Assembly: GCA_013397435.1 (NCBI GenBank)
Contig: VZRG01000299.1
Coordinates: forward strand, 185,443-249,442
Reading direction: 5' to 3'
Source of the DNA: Erythrocercus mccallii
Taxonomy: Eukaryota > Chordata > Aves > Passeriformes > Dicruridae
DNA: 64,000 nucleotides
A model generated the notes under the pieces. The model saw nothing but the letters and a program-made list of their open reading frames with translations, searched no databases and had not been told where the DNA came from. Positions 1 through 12,215 of this stretch are shown piece after piece (the first letter of the stretch is position 1; each line of letters starts with the position of its first letter). The translations under genes were made by a program, and so were the position numbers.

Positions 1-3000
1 GAAATAGCTAAAATACCTGCAGTAAAAACTGAAACTATTGCCTGCAAAAGGATTCAGCAAAAGTCAAAGTACTGTGCTGGCAAACTGCAATTTGCTATAA
101 TCAGTAATTCTTTCTAGTCATTATTAAGTAAAGTGAACTAGATTAAGGGGAATAGGTCTAACATTAATTGCTCTTAAATCTTAGGTGCCTCCATTTTTAC
201 CAGCTTTTAAAATAAATGCAAACTTTAACTTAAAAGTCTTTTGGCATTTCTTTTAGTTGCAAGTAAGTGAATTTGTGTTATAAAGTACTGCTGATATCCA
301 CAAAATCTCTTTGCCTACCCAGAGCCTGGCACGCTGCTGCTGCTGCTTTCCCTGCTAAACCAACAGGATCAAAGAAACTTCAAAGTAGCCTTGAATTTTG
401 CAAGCAACATGTAAAGCTTTGCCCTTCTCTAGGCACTCAGTTCATGCTGGTCTTTCTATAAAATAGGGTTTTTACTTTCTAGGGGTGAGGAATATAGTAA
501 TATCTTTTAAAAAAATCTTAATTTATACTTGCTTTGATTTTTCCAGGTTTCTCTGCGTATCACACTATTCTCAGTCATAAACTTGGTCAAAAACACTTCA
601 CACATTTAGTTTCAGAGAAAACCTTGGAGAAATACTATACTAACAGAAAGCAAGGGTATCCATATTAAGGTATGAATGATGTTCCTGATAAAATAACTGG
701 ATCCATTCGCACTAAATGCCACTGTGCATTAAAAAAAAAGTGACAGGTAAGGTAATTACACTGAAAAATAACTAGCCCAAAATTTCCGGTCTGAAATGTT
801 GTCAAACTTTTAATTGACCTTATATAAACTTTAAAAGATTCAAATCCCAGATTTACATATTTTATCAGTCCTTAATTAAAAAAAAAACCCTTTTCACATA
901 CATTTAAATTTTTTGCTGCTTTCAGCTGAGTGTGTAAGATCTACAGTAATTTTGAGCCAAAGGTCATAATGAAATGAAAGAACAATGTTGAGATGCTGTT
1001 TCACTGCCATTATTTATTGTAAGATCAATATCCTGGTTTAACTAATCAGTCCTTTCATTTGCATATACTCTGCATGTGAGATCCTGCAGCAAACACCAGC
1101 CCAGGTTTCTCCACAATCTAAACACTGCAGAATAAATGCTTATTGGTGCTCCTGATTATGTCTCCTAAATCTGTGCCTTTTAAAATTTATCATAATAACA
1201 ATATATGTACTGATATATGACTATTTAATACTGCAGATTGATGTTATCTGAAAGAATGACAGAGTAAGTCTGTGTTCATTTTTTCCAGACTGCAGCTCTT
1301 ATGAAAAGTCTGCAATGAGAAATTCTGCAAGGTACCTATAAGCTAAGAAATACCTTCACAAGGATATTAAAATAACTTCTTTTCTTGATCCACCTCTTTC
1401 TCACGCCCCACCAAGGGAAAAACAGACTTGTAAGAGTAGCTGTTCATTTAAGAAGAGCTGACCTTACCAGACTTGCTAAAATTTTATGCTGGAGATTAAG
1501 CAGTCAATGTCAACCAGAATACTGAGATACAATAGCACAGCTATTGCTGAGTCACAGGATAATAATATGATTAAAAAGGGTGGATTTCATTGCCAATGGC
1601 AGAGGAAAAAAACATCTGTTCTCTAATGTGCATGGATGAGAAAATCTGCAAAACAGAAAATCCTTTCTACAATCTTAGTGCGAGAGTCTACTTTGACCCT
1701 GATTTATACTCTTGAAGGCTTCACATTTGCTTGATAAACTGAGGAGTTTTGATACGTACCGAAAAAAAAAGGAAAAGAGCCAAAAAGCAAGTTGGCAGGC
1801 ATCTGAATTCTTTTAGGGTTTTTCTCTGCTGCTCTGTATGTACCTCTCATACATACTGCAGCAAGGCCCCAGCAGGACTGGAGTGTAGTGCTGATGTGCA
1901 TGTTAATAAAACAGCATTGTTCAAGAGCAATTATCTTGGTCAAGCAGCCTGCATTTTACAGGGTTCAAAGGGACGAGGGTAATACCAGGGGAATACCAAA
2001 ATAAAAAAGTGACTGCATGGATATGCCTGTGTATGTCAGAAACTTAATATTTCCACTTGTAAATAGGTTCATCATGTTACTTCAAAGCAGGAACTCAGGA
2101 GAGTCGAATCTTGAGTATTCAATTCTCCTTTTTAATGGTGGTAAAGAAGTCAAACATGACAATTTGGCAATGTGGATAGTTAATTTGCCTAAAGCACTTT
2201 ATGAATATTAATCCTGACACAGAGACACTGTACAATTGAATAACGAAGGATAGAGAGATGGCGTGTTTAAAACCAAACCCAGAGACAAAAGGACTGGGCC
2301 ATTGAGGTGGAACTTAATTTCTGTTGCAAACATTGACTGAAAGGACTTGTGAGCATTTGTATATCCCACGGCAAAGCAGCAATGTTGGCTCCAATCTCTA
2401 ACTGAAGTAATCAGACTCCTTAGTGTAGGCATAAACTAAAGTCCAAGAGGTTACTAATAGACCTCATAGATTAAAAAAAACCCATGCAGTCTCACTTTCT
2501 TGGCTCTACTTTTTTTTTAGTCTACTGTGGATCATTTTTTAAACTCTAGTATTTGTACAAAAGATTGACAGATGACCCTCTGGAATTTCAGGGCTTCCCT
2601 ACTAGCTACTGCACCATAGAAAATCTACAAATGCTAACTGCTACAAACATTTTTTTTAATTTGAGTCATTATAAAGTAATGACTGTTTGGAAGCTCACTA
2701 ACACAAGTGTTCTCTTATTGCTGTGCTGGGCACTCAGCAGGGCTATCTATACAAGGGGACCCAGCCAAGTCCCAGCACCTTCAGGCATGTTGCTTTCAGT
2801 ATGTCCTGCTGCCACCTACTTGTTATTCAGCCCAGCACAGCGTGGCCAGGTGCCTGCTGCAAATTGTCCTTTTTTTGGCCTTGTTCAATTCAAAAAAATC
2901 AATGAGTGCCAGTTGGCACACATGCTACTTCACTTGATTTTTAAGTACTCCTTCAAAGTCCAGTGCTAGCCTTGGAAGAATTTGGAAAGCAACCTCATGC

Positions 3001-6000
3001 CCAGCACTTGGGAAGTTCTGTTCCAATCTGTGGCCATTTCTACATCTGTGACATGCACTGAATGTGTTGGGGCTGTCCCAGCCAAGAGTCACCGCAATCC
3101 CACCCCAGCTCCAAGACGGGCCAGTTAAGCCTCCAGAGGAGATGACTGAGAGGGGACCTCATCAATGGGCAAGAGACAGCTCCACCCTCACCTTGCTGTG
3201 TCTTGTAGGGGAAAAAAAACCCCAACCAAACAAATCTCCATGTCAACACCTCTCTAGTGCAAGAGCATAAACATAGCATTCATTAATGGTGTCTCCAGAC
3301 CAAGAGTGAGATAAAATTTATTTCAAGACCCAATTCTGAGGTTAATTATGCTCTACATTGCTGTTGGAAAGCATCTTCATTGGTTGGGGTGGGGGGAGCC
3401 CCTCTTTTCTGCTCTTCTAGAAAACGCAAAAGGACAAAGAAACAAAATGGTAACTAGATTGCAAGCAGATACAGCAAAAATGGCTGTTATTTGATCAGCA
3501 TTAGTACAGAGAAATATAATGTGCACCAGCTCTTCAGGCTGAACTGCAAGGCAGATTCAAAGATCTGGAGCTCAGGAAGCTGCAAGGTTGGACACAGGGA
3601 TCAAAAGCTTCAGAACTGTAAGGTTTATCTCCTCCCTGTAGCACAACACAGCCATGAAAGAACATCCCCCTAAACACCTGTGCAGACCCACAGTATTAAT
3701 AATCAGCCACTGCTGTCAGGAATGCCTCACTCTGCCATTTAATTTGAGTCAGATTTGTCCACTGCCCTAACCCCAGAAAGATAAGGTTAATACTCAATAT
3801 TTGACACCAGCTGGAAGAAAAGGAAGCTTATGGAAAGCAAGTCTCACCTGTTAAATGCAGAAAACACTGATGATGCGAGTGCACTTCTTGAATTGCCCTC
3901 ACATCTCAGTCCCTCTTCTATCCTAACACCAACACCTCTGTACAGTAATTCATTAGTCACAGCACTTTCCAGTCAATCAGTGTAACCAGTCTGAATCTCT
4001 CAGGGAATGATAAACACATCCACACATTCCCTTTACACAAATGTGGTGGTTAGGAAGAACATGTGTGCAGGTTTACTGTTATGGTAATCACTGCAGAATT
4101 CTGTTACCAGCAACATTAACCCAAGTGAATGTTCACTTATTACAGTAGCACCTTTCTTCCCTGTATCACTTATCATAGATTGTATCCATTTGTAACATCA
4201 AGAGAGATTGATCACTTGGTTAAAAACCAAAAGTTGACAGGAAAACGTTCTTTTCCAAACCTGAAGAGTGGTGCTTGGCCAGATTTATACACTTGTCAGG
4301 ATTTTTAACTGTAATAATGCATCAAATTAAAGCATGCCAGATGAATTCCTTTTGTACTAGAGATAAGAAGCAGATAAAGGTATTTAAATGTAAACTCCAG
4401 TGGAAATACCAATGTGCAGGAAATACCACAGGCAGAAACTGACATTTCATTACCTATATGAGTTAAACTTGCTCAGCTTTAGTCTTCTGTTTAGTATGTT
4501 CAAAACATTTTCCATCTTAAACACATCTTTGCCTGCAAAAGGCTGTTTGTATTAAAGCAGAGACTGAACAATGCCATCTGGCATAAAAAGCCACACTGTG
4601 TCAAACAGCCCCTCATATAAAAACTGTTGTCCCAAGTAGCTTGCAAAATTAAATACTTTATAAATAAAAAGGCAGAAGGCACATGTTCACAGCAAAAAAC
4701 TTTGAAGGACTGATGAGGAAAGAAGAGATAACAGGAGGTTATTCCATTACAGAAAAGTTAGCTCAGACTTTCATGTGAAAGAAATCAAAAAACTCTAGAT
4801 AGCATTATAAAATGTATTTGCTAAATTTGGAGATGCTCTAACATAATTACATACAAGCTTCTATATACTTAGCTGGTAATGTCTAATATCCTTGTTTTTT
4901 CAGTGCTGCTCCAGCATGTTCAGCACTGCAGCATGGGGATCTTGGTTCTGTCTGGTAATCAGGAATTTACAGCCCATTTTGGTTCTTAAGGATTTCTCCA
5001 AGTTATTCACCCAGCTGTTACTGAGTAAAGCATATTGCTCAGTGTCTCTCAAGCTTTTTGCAGTGCATTTTCATTTCAACTATGCTGAATAATTTAGATA
5101 GAGTAAAATATGCCACTTCATTGCTCACTCTGTGAACAGTAATTGAGGAAACCAGCAAATCAGCCCAGACATGACTCCAAAAGTTTATACTCCCTGATAA
5201 ACTGACACTTTCTACTTATTTTACTTTCTACTAGATATGAATCCCTTTCCCTCATGTAGATTTTCTTATTGCTAAGAAACACTAGCTGGCATACAGCAGT
5301 AGCGTCTCACCAGCTGAAACAGAGAACTGATAAAATTCTATTTTCAGAATGGCTTTAAGAGTTTTACAACCATAAGAAGCAAACAAGTAGCATGCTTTCA
5401 AAAGGAACAAGTAATTTTAGACTAATGGCCTTGGGGAAAGGAATGCATTGCAAATTGTGCAACTAGAAAGACTGTAATGGTTATGGTGACTTGTTCCATG
5501 AAGCCCTCCACACACATTAGCTCTCCTCCGACCTCATTGTTACAAAGAGTGGCACTCCTGGAGTAAAGATAATGGAAATAAAGCAGCTTGGTTTGCAACT
5601 CAAGAAAGCTGAGCAGAGTGTCCCTTCACAGTCTTGTGTGACATCAGTCATAGCAATGTTTTCTTTTGTCACAGGTTAGCGTAAAACAAAATAGCACAAG
5701 TGTCCCTGATTAGAAACAAACAGCCCAACCCCCAGAAAATGAAAAGTAAAAGGAGACATTTGGACACAAGGCAAAGAAATCTATGGTTCTGCACTACACC
5801 TAGATAGTAACCTATACCCACCCTACCTGCAAGTACTGTCATCTACAGCACCCAGCATCATGGCATCAACAAGAACTCAAAAGGTGACGGTGACTATGTT
5901 ACTCTATTAGTGTATATTAAATTAGTGTAAGAAATAGAAAGGATTCTTTCCAAGCACTTGTTCATCACCTTACCACAACAGCAGTAATTATGGGTATGGA

Positions 6001-7769
6001 ATGGTGTACGCAAAGAAAAGTAGCATGGAGAATACCAAGAAAGCAATCATCAATATATACAGTTCTTTAATCTTATAACTACACTAAGATCAGCTGCAAA
6101 AGCCTCAGTTGCCAGGGCAGATATCTCTTTATTACTAATGAGATGGTGCAATCCTTTATAGCATGTTTGCTTCAAAGAAAATATCGAGTTTGTTTTTAAT
6201 TAGTCTCAAAAGGAGGTTTCATTGAATAGGAAATCCTCAAATGACAAGAGAAAACAGAAGATTCAGCACAAGTGAAGTGAACTAGAACCAGAGGAAGAGA
6301 AGCTGAGTGTCTGCTGGACAGGCTTGCCAATATCCCAGCAATTCAATGTCACTTAGAGTAGAAGCATGCAGCAAGTGTCTCATTATATTAAGGCAACCGC
6401 CACCTCTGAAGAAGTTGCTGATGTAAGGTTTGTGCATGAAAAAAGTTTTAGCAACTGCTGCAGGGGTTTTTGTGTTTTGTTTATTTTTTTAAGACAAATT
6501 AAAATTCATTCCACAATAGGTAAAGTTAAAAATGTCACAATCCATCAAGAAAAGAATGGAACCCCATTCTTTCAGTGGCAGCAGCTCCTTGGGTTTGGTA
6601 TTTTGAGGAAAGGAGTGGGTGAATGATAACTATATAACCACTAATCATGCCTTAATTATAAAAATTTAGCACATTATAACCAAAAAATGAATTAGGAAAA
6701 TAAGCTTTAAAGGTGTTGAAAATCATATTCTAAGATTTCCTTTCAGCAGGATGAACATTTTAGATTGACTCCAAATTCTACAACAGAAATTGTTACTAAT
6801 TCTGACTAATAAGAACTAAAAACACCTGTTTAAACTAATGCTGACTAATAAGAACTAAAAACACCTGCTTAAACACTAGCCTATTTAATCAAATTTGAAT
6901 GAAGTAAGGAACTTTTATCCACAAAACAGGTTAGAGATCAGGAAAAATAACTTCAATTGAAAACTTAAATAAACCAGAGCAAAAAATGCACAAGGATATA
7001 GAACATAATTGCATATGACTGTGGATTTTTTCAGAGCTTTTTCCCTGCTAATAAGAGCAGCAGAACTGTCATATTTACCTCCACAGAGAAAAGAAGTGAA
7101 TGACTCCAAATCAAATAAGCAGCTATCAGAGAAGTATTGTTTGACACTGTCTGCAGGTCTCTTCATAGCAGTCAGTGATGCTTAGCTTTCCTATCATCAT
7201 TTTCATGAGAATCAACCCTTTTCTGACAACCTCAAGGTGATAATGCTGCTAATTTACTTGTCTTAAAAAAGAAAATCTTGCTTTTTCTTCTGAAATCCCA
7301 TAAGAAAGATGCTGTGGAGTAAAAAGTTGAAAAATACCTAAAGAAACTAAACACTGTATACAAATCAGAGTGCCAGGAATCAATAACAGGACCTCAGAGA
7401 AGAAATTACAACTTCCCTAAATCAAACAGTTGCCTCTAATAATAGTCAGAACCAAAAATGCAACATCCTTTATACACATGCCCAGACACCTTGTGATACA
7501 GCAATACAAAAAAGGTAGACTCATGAACTCAGTATTTGAGAAAAAAAATTGGTTTCCGTCATTAACTACTGGAAAAGTGAGCAGCAGTTCTTTTCACCAT
7601 TTTGCTCTTTAGATGGGAGCCATTATTATTTCAACTGGTTTTAACATCCTTTCTTTGTTTCTAACAATCAAGAAAGAGGGAACACCTTATAATTCAACAA
7701 GAATGCTTGCATACAGAAGTCCATCATTAACAAGTTATGTATGTTTTTCCTTTGCTGCATCAGCCCTCT
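1..7769. other. Unique non-coding DNA
   Basis: AT-rich, CpG-poor unique sequence with short homopolymer runs. The open frames here (up to 138 codons, at 2553-2969 on the plus strand) have no recognisable domain, no convincing splice context and no neighbouring exon in a matching phase. I see no RNA gene. The only structured item is the 39-bp tandem duplication at 6802-6879. Best read as intergenic or intronic. Confidence 0.7.
6802..6879. repeat. Two-copy tandem duplication, 39-bp unit
   Basis: Copy one runs 6802-6840 and copy two 6841-6879. Both begin CTGACTAATAAGAACTAAAA and share the next ACACCTG. They differ by one T/C change and a few bases at the 3' end. The near identity suggests a fairly recent local duplication, perhaps by replication slippage. 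No function is apparent. Confidence 0.9.
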
Positions 7770-7835
7770 TGTTAGAGGGTAGAAATGAGCTGAGACACAG
7801 ACTTCTTGTTTATCACAGCATGAAAAGGGCCCTGG

Positions 7836-7841
7836 TTTATT
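7836..7841 (-). terminator. LTR polyadenylation signal
   Basis: A perfect AATAAA on the minus strand, 66 bases before the CA end of the LTR, followed by a T/G-containing U5-like stretch. This is the usual place for the R/U5 signal. Confidence 0.6.
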
Positions 7842-8073
7842 CCTCTTTACAGCTCAGCCATCCTGACCCCAACCCTTCACTGACCCTAGCTGCAGCAAGC
7901 TCCTGCTGGAGGTTTCCCCTGCAGCCTCTGACTGCAGGGATCAACACTGACTGCAGGCTTTTACCCAGCTAGAGTCTGACTGCAGGTTCTAACAACAGCA
8001 ACAACAGGCTCTAAGTGCACACCCAGACTGACCTCACAGCAGGGATTCTCTCTCCCCAGGATCCTCATCCTTT

Positions 8074-8103
8074 TTCTTCTTCTTCTTCTTCTTCTTCTTC
8101 TTC
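8074..8103. repeat. (TTC)10 microsatellite
   Basis: Ten uninterrupted TTC units (GAA on the minus strand) inside the LTR, in the part transcribed from the LTR promoter. It probably expanded after insertion or was seeded by a GAA-rich stretch of the LTR. Confidence 0.95.
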
Positions 8104-8172
8104 ATGATCCTCTGGGTCCCTCTTCCTCGGGGTTCCTCCTCCATGATTTCCCCTCCACCAGCTAACCACTCC

Positions 8173-8180
8173 CTTTTATC
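8173..8180 (-). promoter_or_regulatory. LTR TATA-like box
   Basis: GATAAAAG on the minus strand, inside the LTR and about 340 bases upstream of its AATAAA. Position and sequence fit the core promoter at the U3/R junction. Whether it still works cannot be told. Confidence 0.5.
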
Positions 8181-8352
8181 ACACTTAATCTTTATTGGAT
8201 GCAGCTGTGACTCGTCAGGGGTGAGGCTGTATTGGGTAATTAATACAGCTGTTACTTATTAGGGGCAAGGTCACCTGTATTCCCTTCTGCAGTTCTTCAC
8301 CCACTTCCTATTACTTTCCAGTAGCACCAAAGGCTATTGTTGACTATTCCAT

Positions 8353-10819
8353 TAAGTGATCCTGGACAGTTTGCTGGATTTAGTTGATATCTGATTTAGT
8401 TTATTTAATTGGGTTTGAGTTTTGACAGCAAGGGAACCTTTTGTCTGTTACAACAAAGAAAGTTAATGGTAGTTGCTTGTTTCAGTCAAGACACTACTTC
8501 CCATGCAGAAACACATTCAGCATGTAGACACTGCAAGGCACATGGTAGCAGGCAAAGATGTGTGGCATATGTAAATTTTCATAACCAGTACAAATGTAAC
8601 ACATGCAAATGCATATTTGCTTTGCCAGTATTCAAACCTTTAAGCTCAGAAAGTCATCTCCTAATGAGCACTCCTAAGTTACAAAAGACTCACTTGATCT
8701 AGTGGGTGTTTAATCTCCTCAGACTAATAAATTATGAATGGTCAGGCCATTTATAAACAGATACACCTTTATACCACCTAAATCATTAAAAGCCTCTTTT
8801 TCTGTAAGTAACTTCTATTCCAGCTTTAAAAATCTGTATTATATTCCTTTTTATATTCATTGTACAATTCAGTTAAACTGATGCTTTACTATGGTATGTA
8901 GATCACTTGCATTTACTTTGAAGTACTTTATAAACGCAGTAGCAAGCTGAAGCTTTTATAAATGTTCTCCCTCATCTTGGTGGTATTACAGTCCATTTGA
9001 GGAGCTTAACAATCAATGCACTTCTAACATTTGAACTAGAAAAGAAAGAAGTTTGATTTAGACTGATAAAATATTCATATTGGATCATACCTTATAAGTC
9101 TCCAGAATTTAAAGGCAATGTGTTTGCCAAGATAGGATAGCAACTGTATGAAATGAAATCTATGCTATGAAATATTAAGATACAAGTGATACAATTTGAA
9201 ATTACAATATCAATCAGATTTACTGTTCTAGTTGCCTTACTGAGGAAAAAAAACCCTAGACTCTACACAGTCGTGCTCAAAACGAGACATTGAAAACACC
9301 AGTGAAATACCATTTATTTGCCTATTGATTCTATTATTTCTGCTCCAAAAAACAATTACTCCATTATGTTATTATTGGAAGTAGCATACTACTACTAGAA
9401 GTAATAGCACTTTGCAATTATCTCACATGAAACACTGCAAGTTTCAGACAACTGGAGTATTTTCTTCCCATAAACATTACATGTAAGGGTCCAAGAAGTT
9501 TTTTCAAAAAAGGCAGATATTTTTCATTTTTAAAGGGTACTACTCATTTCCAAACAGTAGCAGTATTCAGAATGAAAAAGCCATTAGATTCTTTCCCCAT
9601 ATATTCTTATTAACAGTAACCTTTGAATTTTAAAAATCTCCAATCCTTAGATTTTGGCTCTATTAAAAACAGAGACCAGTATAAATGGGCCCTATTGATA
9701 AAGAGGTTTCATTTAGTCCTTAAAAATCAGGTTAAAACTGAAAAAAATGTCTACTGCTCAACCATTGAGAATTTGGGCCATTAGACTTGATAACATACGC
9801 TGAACAAAAGCAAAATAGAATAATTAAAAGCCCATGATTAAATTGAACAAAATGGAAGCCACTAGCTCCATTCTGGTTTGCTAAATGAGGACTTAAAACT
9901 TTTCTGTCAGGTGGCTACTACCACTAATTTTCTTTCTTTGGTTTCATATTTGGGTCCTCAAAACCTCTGCACTTACCAATACACAGCTTTCCAGAAAACT
10001 ACAGGAGTTTCTGAAGATGAGAGCAGTAAAGCTCCTCCTGGCCCCAGCACTGCACCTTGAATAAGCAGAGTGTGGCTGCTGTGCCTTGGCATCGATGTCC
10101 AAGCTGCAGGTCACAGGCTCAGGCAGGAAAGGAGACTCACTTTTGGCAGTTCTGCTTTAACTCAGGAGTTTGAGTTGCACTCATGAGACTGAGTTAACCT
10201 AAATGCTGATCTTCTGTGCTGAATAATGGCTCAAATTCAATCAGAACTTTTCCCTTGATTTAGGAACTCCATGGAGGTTGAGCTTAACCGTTCACATCAG
10301 GCCTGTGGGTAAAACTTTTCCTGCCTTGTTTCTGACTTAGGACAGCATCAGAGAGAGAACACGGCAGCAAAAACAACCTCTGAAATGTCATGTTTCCATT
10401 TGATAAGCAAAAGCAACTAGGAGCTGAAGATGACTTTAATTGCAATCTCATGTAGTAGCCAAGATGATAATCTCTCATATTCACCATTTAACACTGCAGC
10501 CCTGGTTTGGCACAGAGGTCCACAGCAAAGTTTATTTAATATGAATGACTGAACATCTTAGAGTCAGGAAGACAAGCAAGGGAAGAATTTTTAGAAAGTA
10601 CCCATCCCGGATTAATGTTATGATTCAAAAGAAGCAAAAGTTTCTTCACTCTTTAAACACAGTGAGATTTCTAAAATGCTCATAAAAGGAGTTTACAGCA
10701 TGAAACCCAATAAAGAATTATAAAGACAATGCTAGAATTCAAAATCACACCTGTGCTTTACTTTGTCACAAAGTTATGAAAATGAGACAGACTGAATAAC
10801 TCACAGATGAAAGCAGGGG
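8353..10819. other. Unique non-coding DNA
   Basis: AT-rich unique sequence without a recognisable gene. The 97-codon frame starting at 8409 and the 60-codon frame at 9878 have no known motif. A hairpin-forming inverted repeat lies at 10157-10197. Confidence 0.7.
10157..10197. repeat. Inverted repeat, 9-bp perfect arms
   Basis: TTAACTCAG (10157-10165) pairs perfectly with CTGAGTTAA (10189-10197) across a 23-nt spacer. The spacer itself holds a short GAGT/ACTC pairing. It could form a small hairpin in RNA from either strand. It is too short for a miRNA precursor on its own. Confidence 0.7.
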
Positions 10820-10899
10820 TTACCTGAGATCTTGATCTCTCTTTCTGATCCAGCCACATTGGCATAGAAACTTTTTTTTTAACATTATAGACAATTTCT

Positions 10900-11207
10900 G
10901 TGTATGTCTCAGGTGTCCCTGTGCAGGTATGGGGGCCACAGGGAATGGAATGAAGTTGAACCTGGGAAAAGGGGTGGGGAGAAGTGTTTTAGGTTTTCTC
11001 TGTTTCTTGCCATCCAGCTCTGTCATAAATTAAATTCACTTCTCCCAAATCCACCCTAATACCCTGTGATGGCAGTTGGTAACTGATCTCCAGGTCTTTG
11101 TGTCCACTCACAGCTTTTTCACCTTTCTTTCTTTCTTCCTCCATCACATTGAGAAGGGAGAGTGAAGGAGTGTCTGGGTGAGCAGCGGGACAGGGTCACC
11201 TCATCAT
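10900..11207 (+). mobile_element. Eroded LTR-like sequence, sense
   Basis: The 3' part (about 11020-11207) resembles the U5 end of LTRs common in songbird genomes. It has a degraded AATAAA-like stretch (AAATTAAATT near 11028), a segment around 11060-11110, then a pyrimidine-rich run and a purine-rich tail that ends in CA near 11206. A primer-binding-site-like sequence follows within seven bases, which is the expected order. The 5' limit is a guess because U3 has decayed past recognition. The family call is from memory of similar elements and was not searched. Confidence 0.5.
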
Positions 11208-11212
11208 TTATG

Positions 11213-11230
11213 TGGCGCCCAACGCTGGAC
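11213..11230 (+). mobile_element. Retroviral primer-binding-site-like sequence
   Basis: TGGCGCCCAACGCTGGAC begins with twelve bases identical to the start of the lysine-tRNA primer-binding site used by many betaretrovirus-like elements. An extra C and a base change follow. It sits just after the CA end of the LTR-like sequence. Nothing recognisable as gag follows, so the internal region has been deleted or has decayed. Confidence 0.6.
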
Positions 11231-11454
11231 CCAAGCCACAACTCTGATATTATAAATGTTTTATACTCTACAGCTGAGCTAGCAGGCCATTCTTAGGGTG
11301 GTATGGCCGAGCTTAACCCACAGTAAAACCAGGCTCTGCTGAACCTGTTCTTTCACCAAAATATGTATCTTTCAAATGAGAGTCCGTTTGATTGAGCTCT
11401 TGGTGCTGATAAAGTGTTTTACTGGGGATGTGCAATGCTGTTTAAATATCTATA
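11231..11454. other. Short non-coding stretch, possible ERV leader
   Basis: About 220 bases after the primer-binding-site-like sequence. They could be remnant retroviral leader, but no gag reading frame or packaging motif is visible. They grade into ordinary AT-rich sequence. Confidence 0.35.
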
Positions 11455-11489
11455 CCTGAACACTGAGAAGAAAAGCACAAACAAGGCTC

Positions 11490-12044
11490 TTCAGTATTTG
11501 CATGTCTTTATTAAATGTAGACGACAACTGACTTATCAAAGAAGTTTAATATGTGTGGCGTTACATAGAGAAAACATGGGTACCACTGTACATAGTGGTG
11601 TTAGTCTGAGTTGGTATGGTAATGCAACATAGATTTTACACAATCTTAAGCAAAAGATTTGGCAAAATTTTAACACTTTCAGCGAACAACTTGTAAAAGT
11701 AGTTTTGCAAAAGAAAAATTGGTCATTACTAGCACAGTGATCATGCTAATACAGTACATTGCAGGTAGTATAAGCATGGTTCATTTGTGCTTGGCCTAGA
11801 TACAAAGGTAAATAAAAATAAAAGTTTCAGTTAAGTGTGCACAAATAAAAATGCTTCAAGAGCTTGTCTCTGCTTTGGTGCAGGCTTGCTTTGCAAAGCT
11901 GTATGGTTTTCAGCATTCAGGTAGAGGTTGTGTCCTGCCAAGCTGCTCTCATTAGGACTTTTGTATGTGCACAGACATCTCCTGCTCTTGGAGCTAGTTG
12001 AGGCTGCAAAGGTTTTCATGTGGGAAAATGTTTAGAGGACAAAG
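11490..12044 (-). other. Candidate terminal exon / 3' UTR (speculative)
   Basis: On the minus strand a possible splice acceptor (GAATTTCTCAG, exon starting 12044) is followed by about 550 bases that end with AATAAA at 11512-11507. Downstream is a T/G-rich stretch (11490-11455) of the kind that follows cleavage sites. A 62-codon frame (12019-11831) lies inside but has no recognisable domain, and all three frames entered from the acceptor hit stops, so this would be mostly untranslated sequence. It could be a long non-coding RNA end, a gene's 3' UTR, or chance. Confidence 0.2.
11507..11512 (-). terminator. Candidate polyadenylation signal
   Basis: AATAAA on the minus strand with a following T/G-rich element (TTGTTTGTGCTTTTCTTC) about 20-40 bases downstream. 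Signal and downstream element together are better than an isolated AATAAA, but such pairs do arise by chance in AT-rich DNA. Confidence 0.3.
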
Positions 12045-12116
12045 CTGAGAAATTCATTCCATCTTCTTTGTAAGCTCATTGCAATTGCACTGATCAAACG
12101 TATCTTCTGTTCTTAC

Positions 12117-12215
12117 CTCTGTCAGTCCCATCATGTTCTCAGACTTGTGGCACCGAAAAATCTTTCTGAGTAATGAAAAATACTGCAACCAAGATATCAC
12201 ATCCATATGCTGCAT
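12117..12215 (-). other. Candidate internal exon, 99 bp (speculative)
   Basis: On the minus strand the segment is bounded by a pyrimidine-containing acceptor ending TTTTGCAG (AG at 12217-12216) and a strong donor GAG|GTAAGA (GT at 12116-12115). The length is exactly 33 codons. One frame is open throughout, beginning ATG CAG CAT ATG; the other two contain stops. The peptide is not one I recognise. It lies upstream of the candidate terminal exon on the same strand, so the two could belong to one transcript. Chance splice-site pairs are common, so confidence is low. Confidence 0.2.

Larger units (their letters stand above)
7770..8352 (-). mobile_element. Solo LTR of an endogenous retrovirus (antisense)
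   Basis: Read on the minus strand this has the order expected of a retroviral LTR. A U3-like segment comes first, then a TATA-like GATAAAAG at 8180-8173, then a transcribed region with the (TTC)n tract, then AATAAA at 7841-7836, and a short U5 ending in ACCCTCTAACA at 7770, so it closes in the usual CA. GC content is higher than in the flanks. No primer-binding site or gag-like sequence follows the CA end, so it is a solo LTR left by recombination. The outer (U3) boundary is approximate: 8352 gives a TG start, but 8320 or 8329 are alternatives, and I could not see a target-site duplication. The layout resembles class II or III bird LTRs; I do not assign a family. Confidence 0.7.

Noticed and set aside
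2553..2969. 138-codon plus-strand frame with a hydrophobic middle
   Set aside because: The hydrophobic run alone is weak evidence. Two other frames also stay open across the same stretch and no exon boundaries fit.
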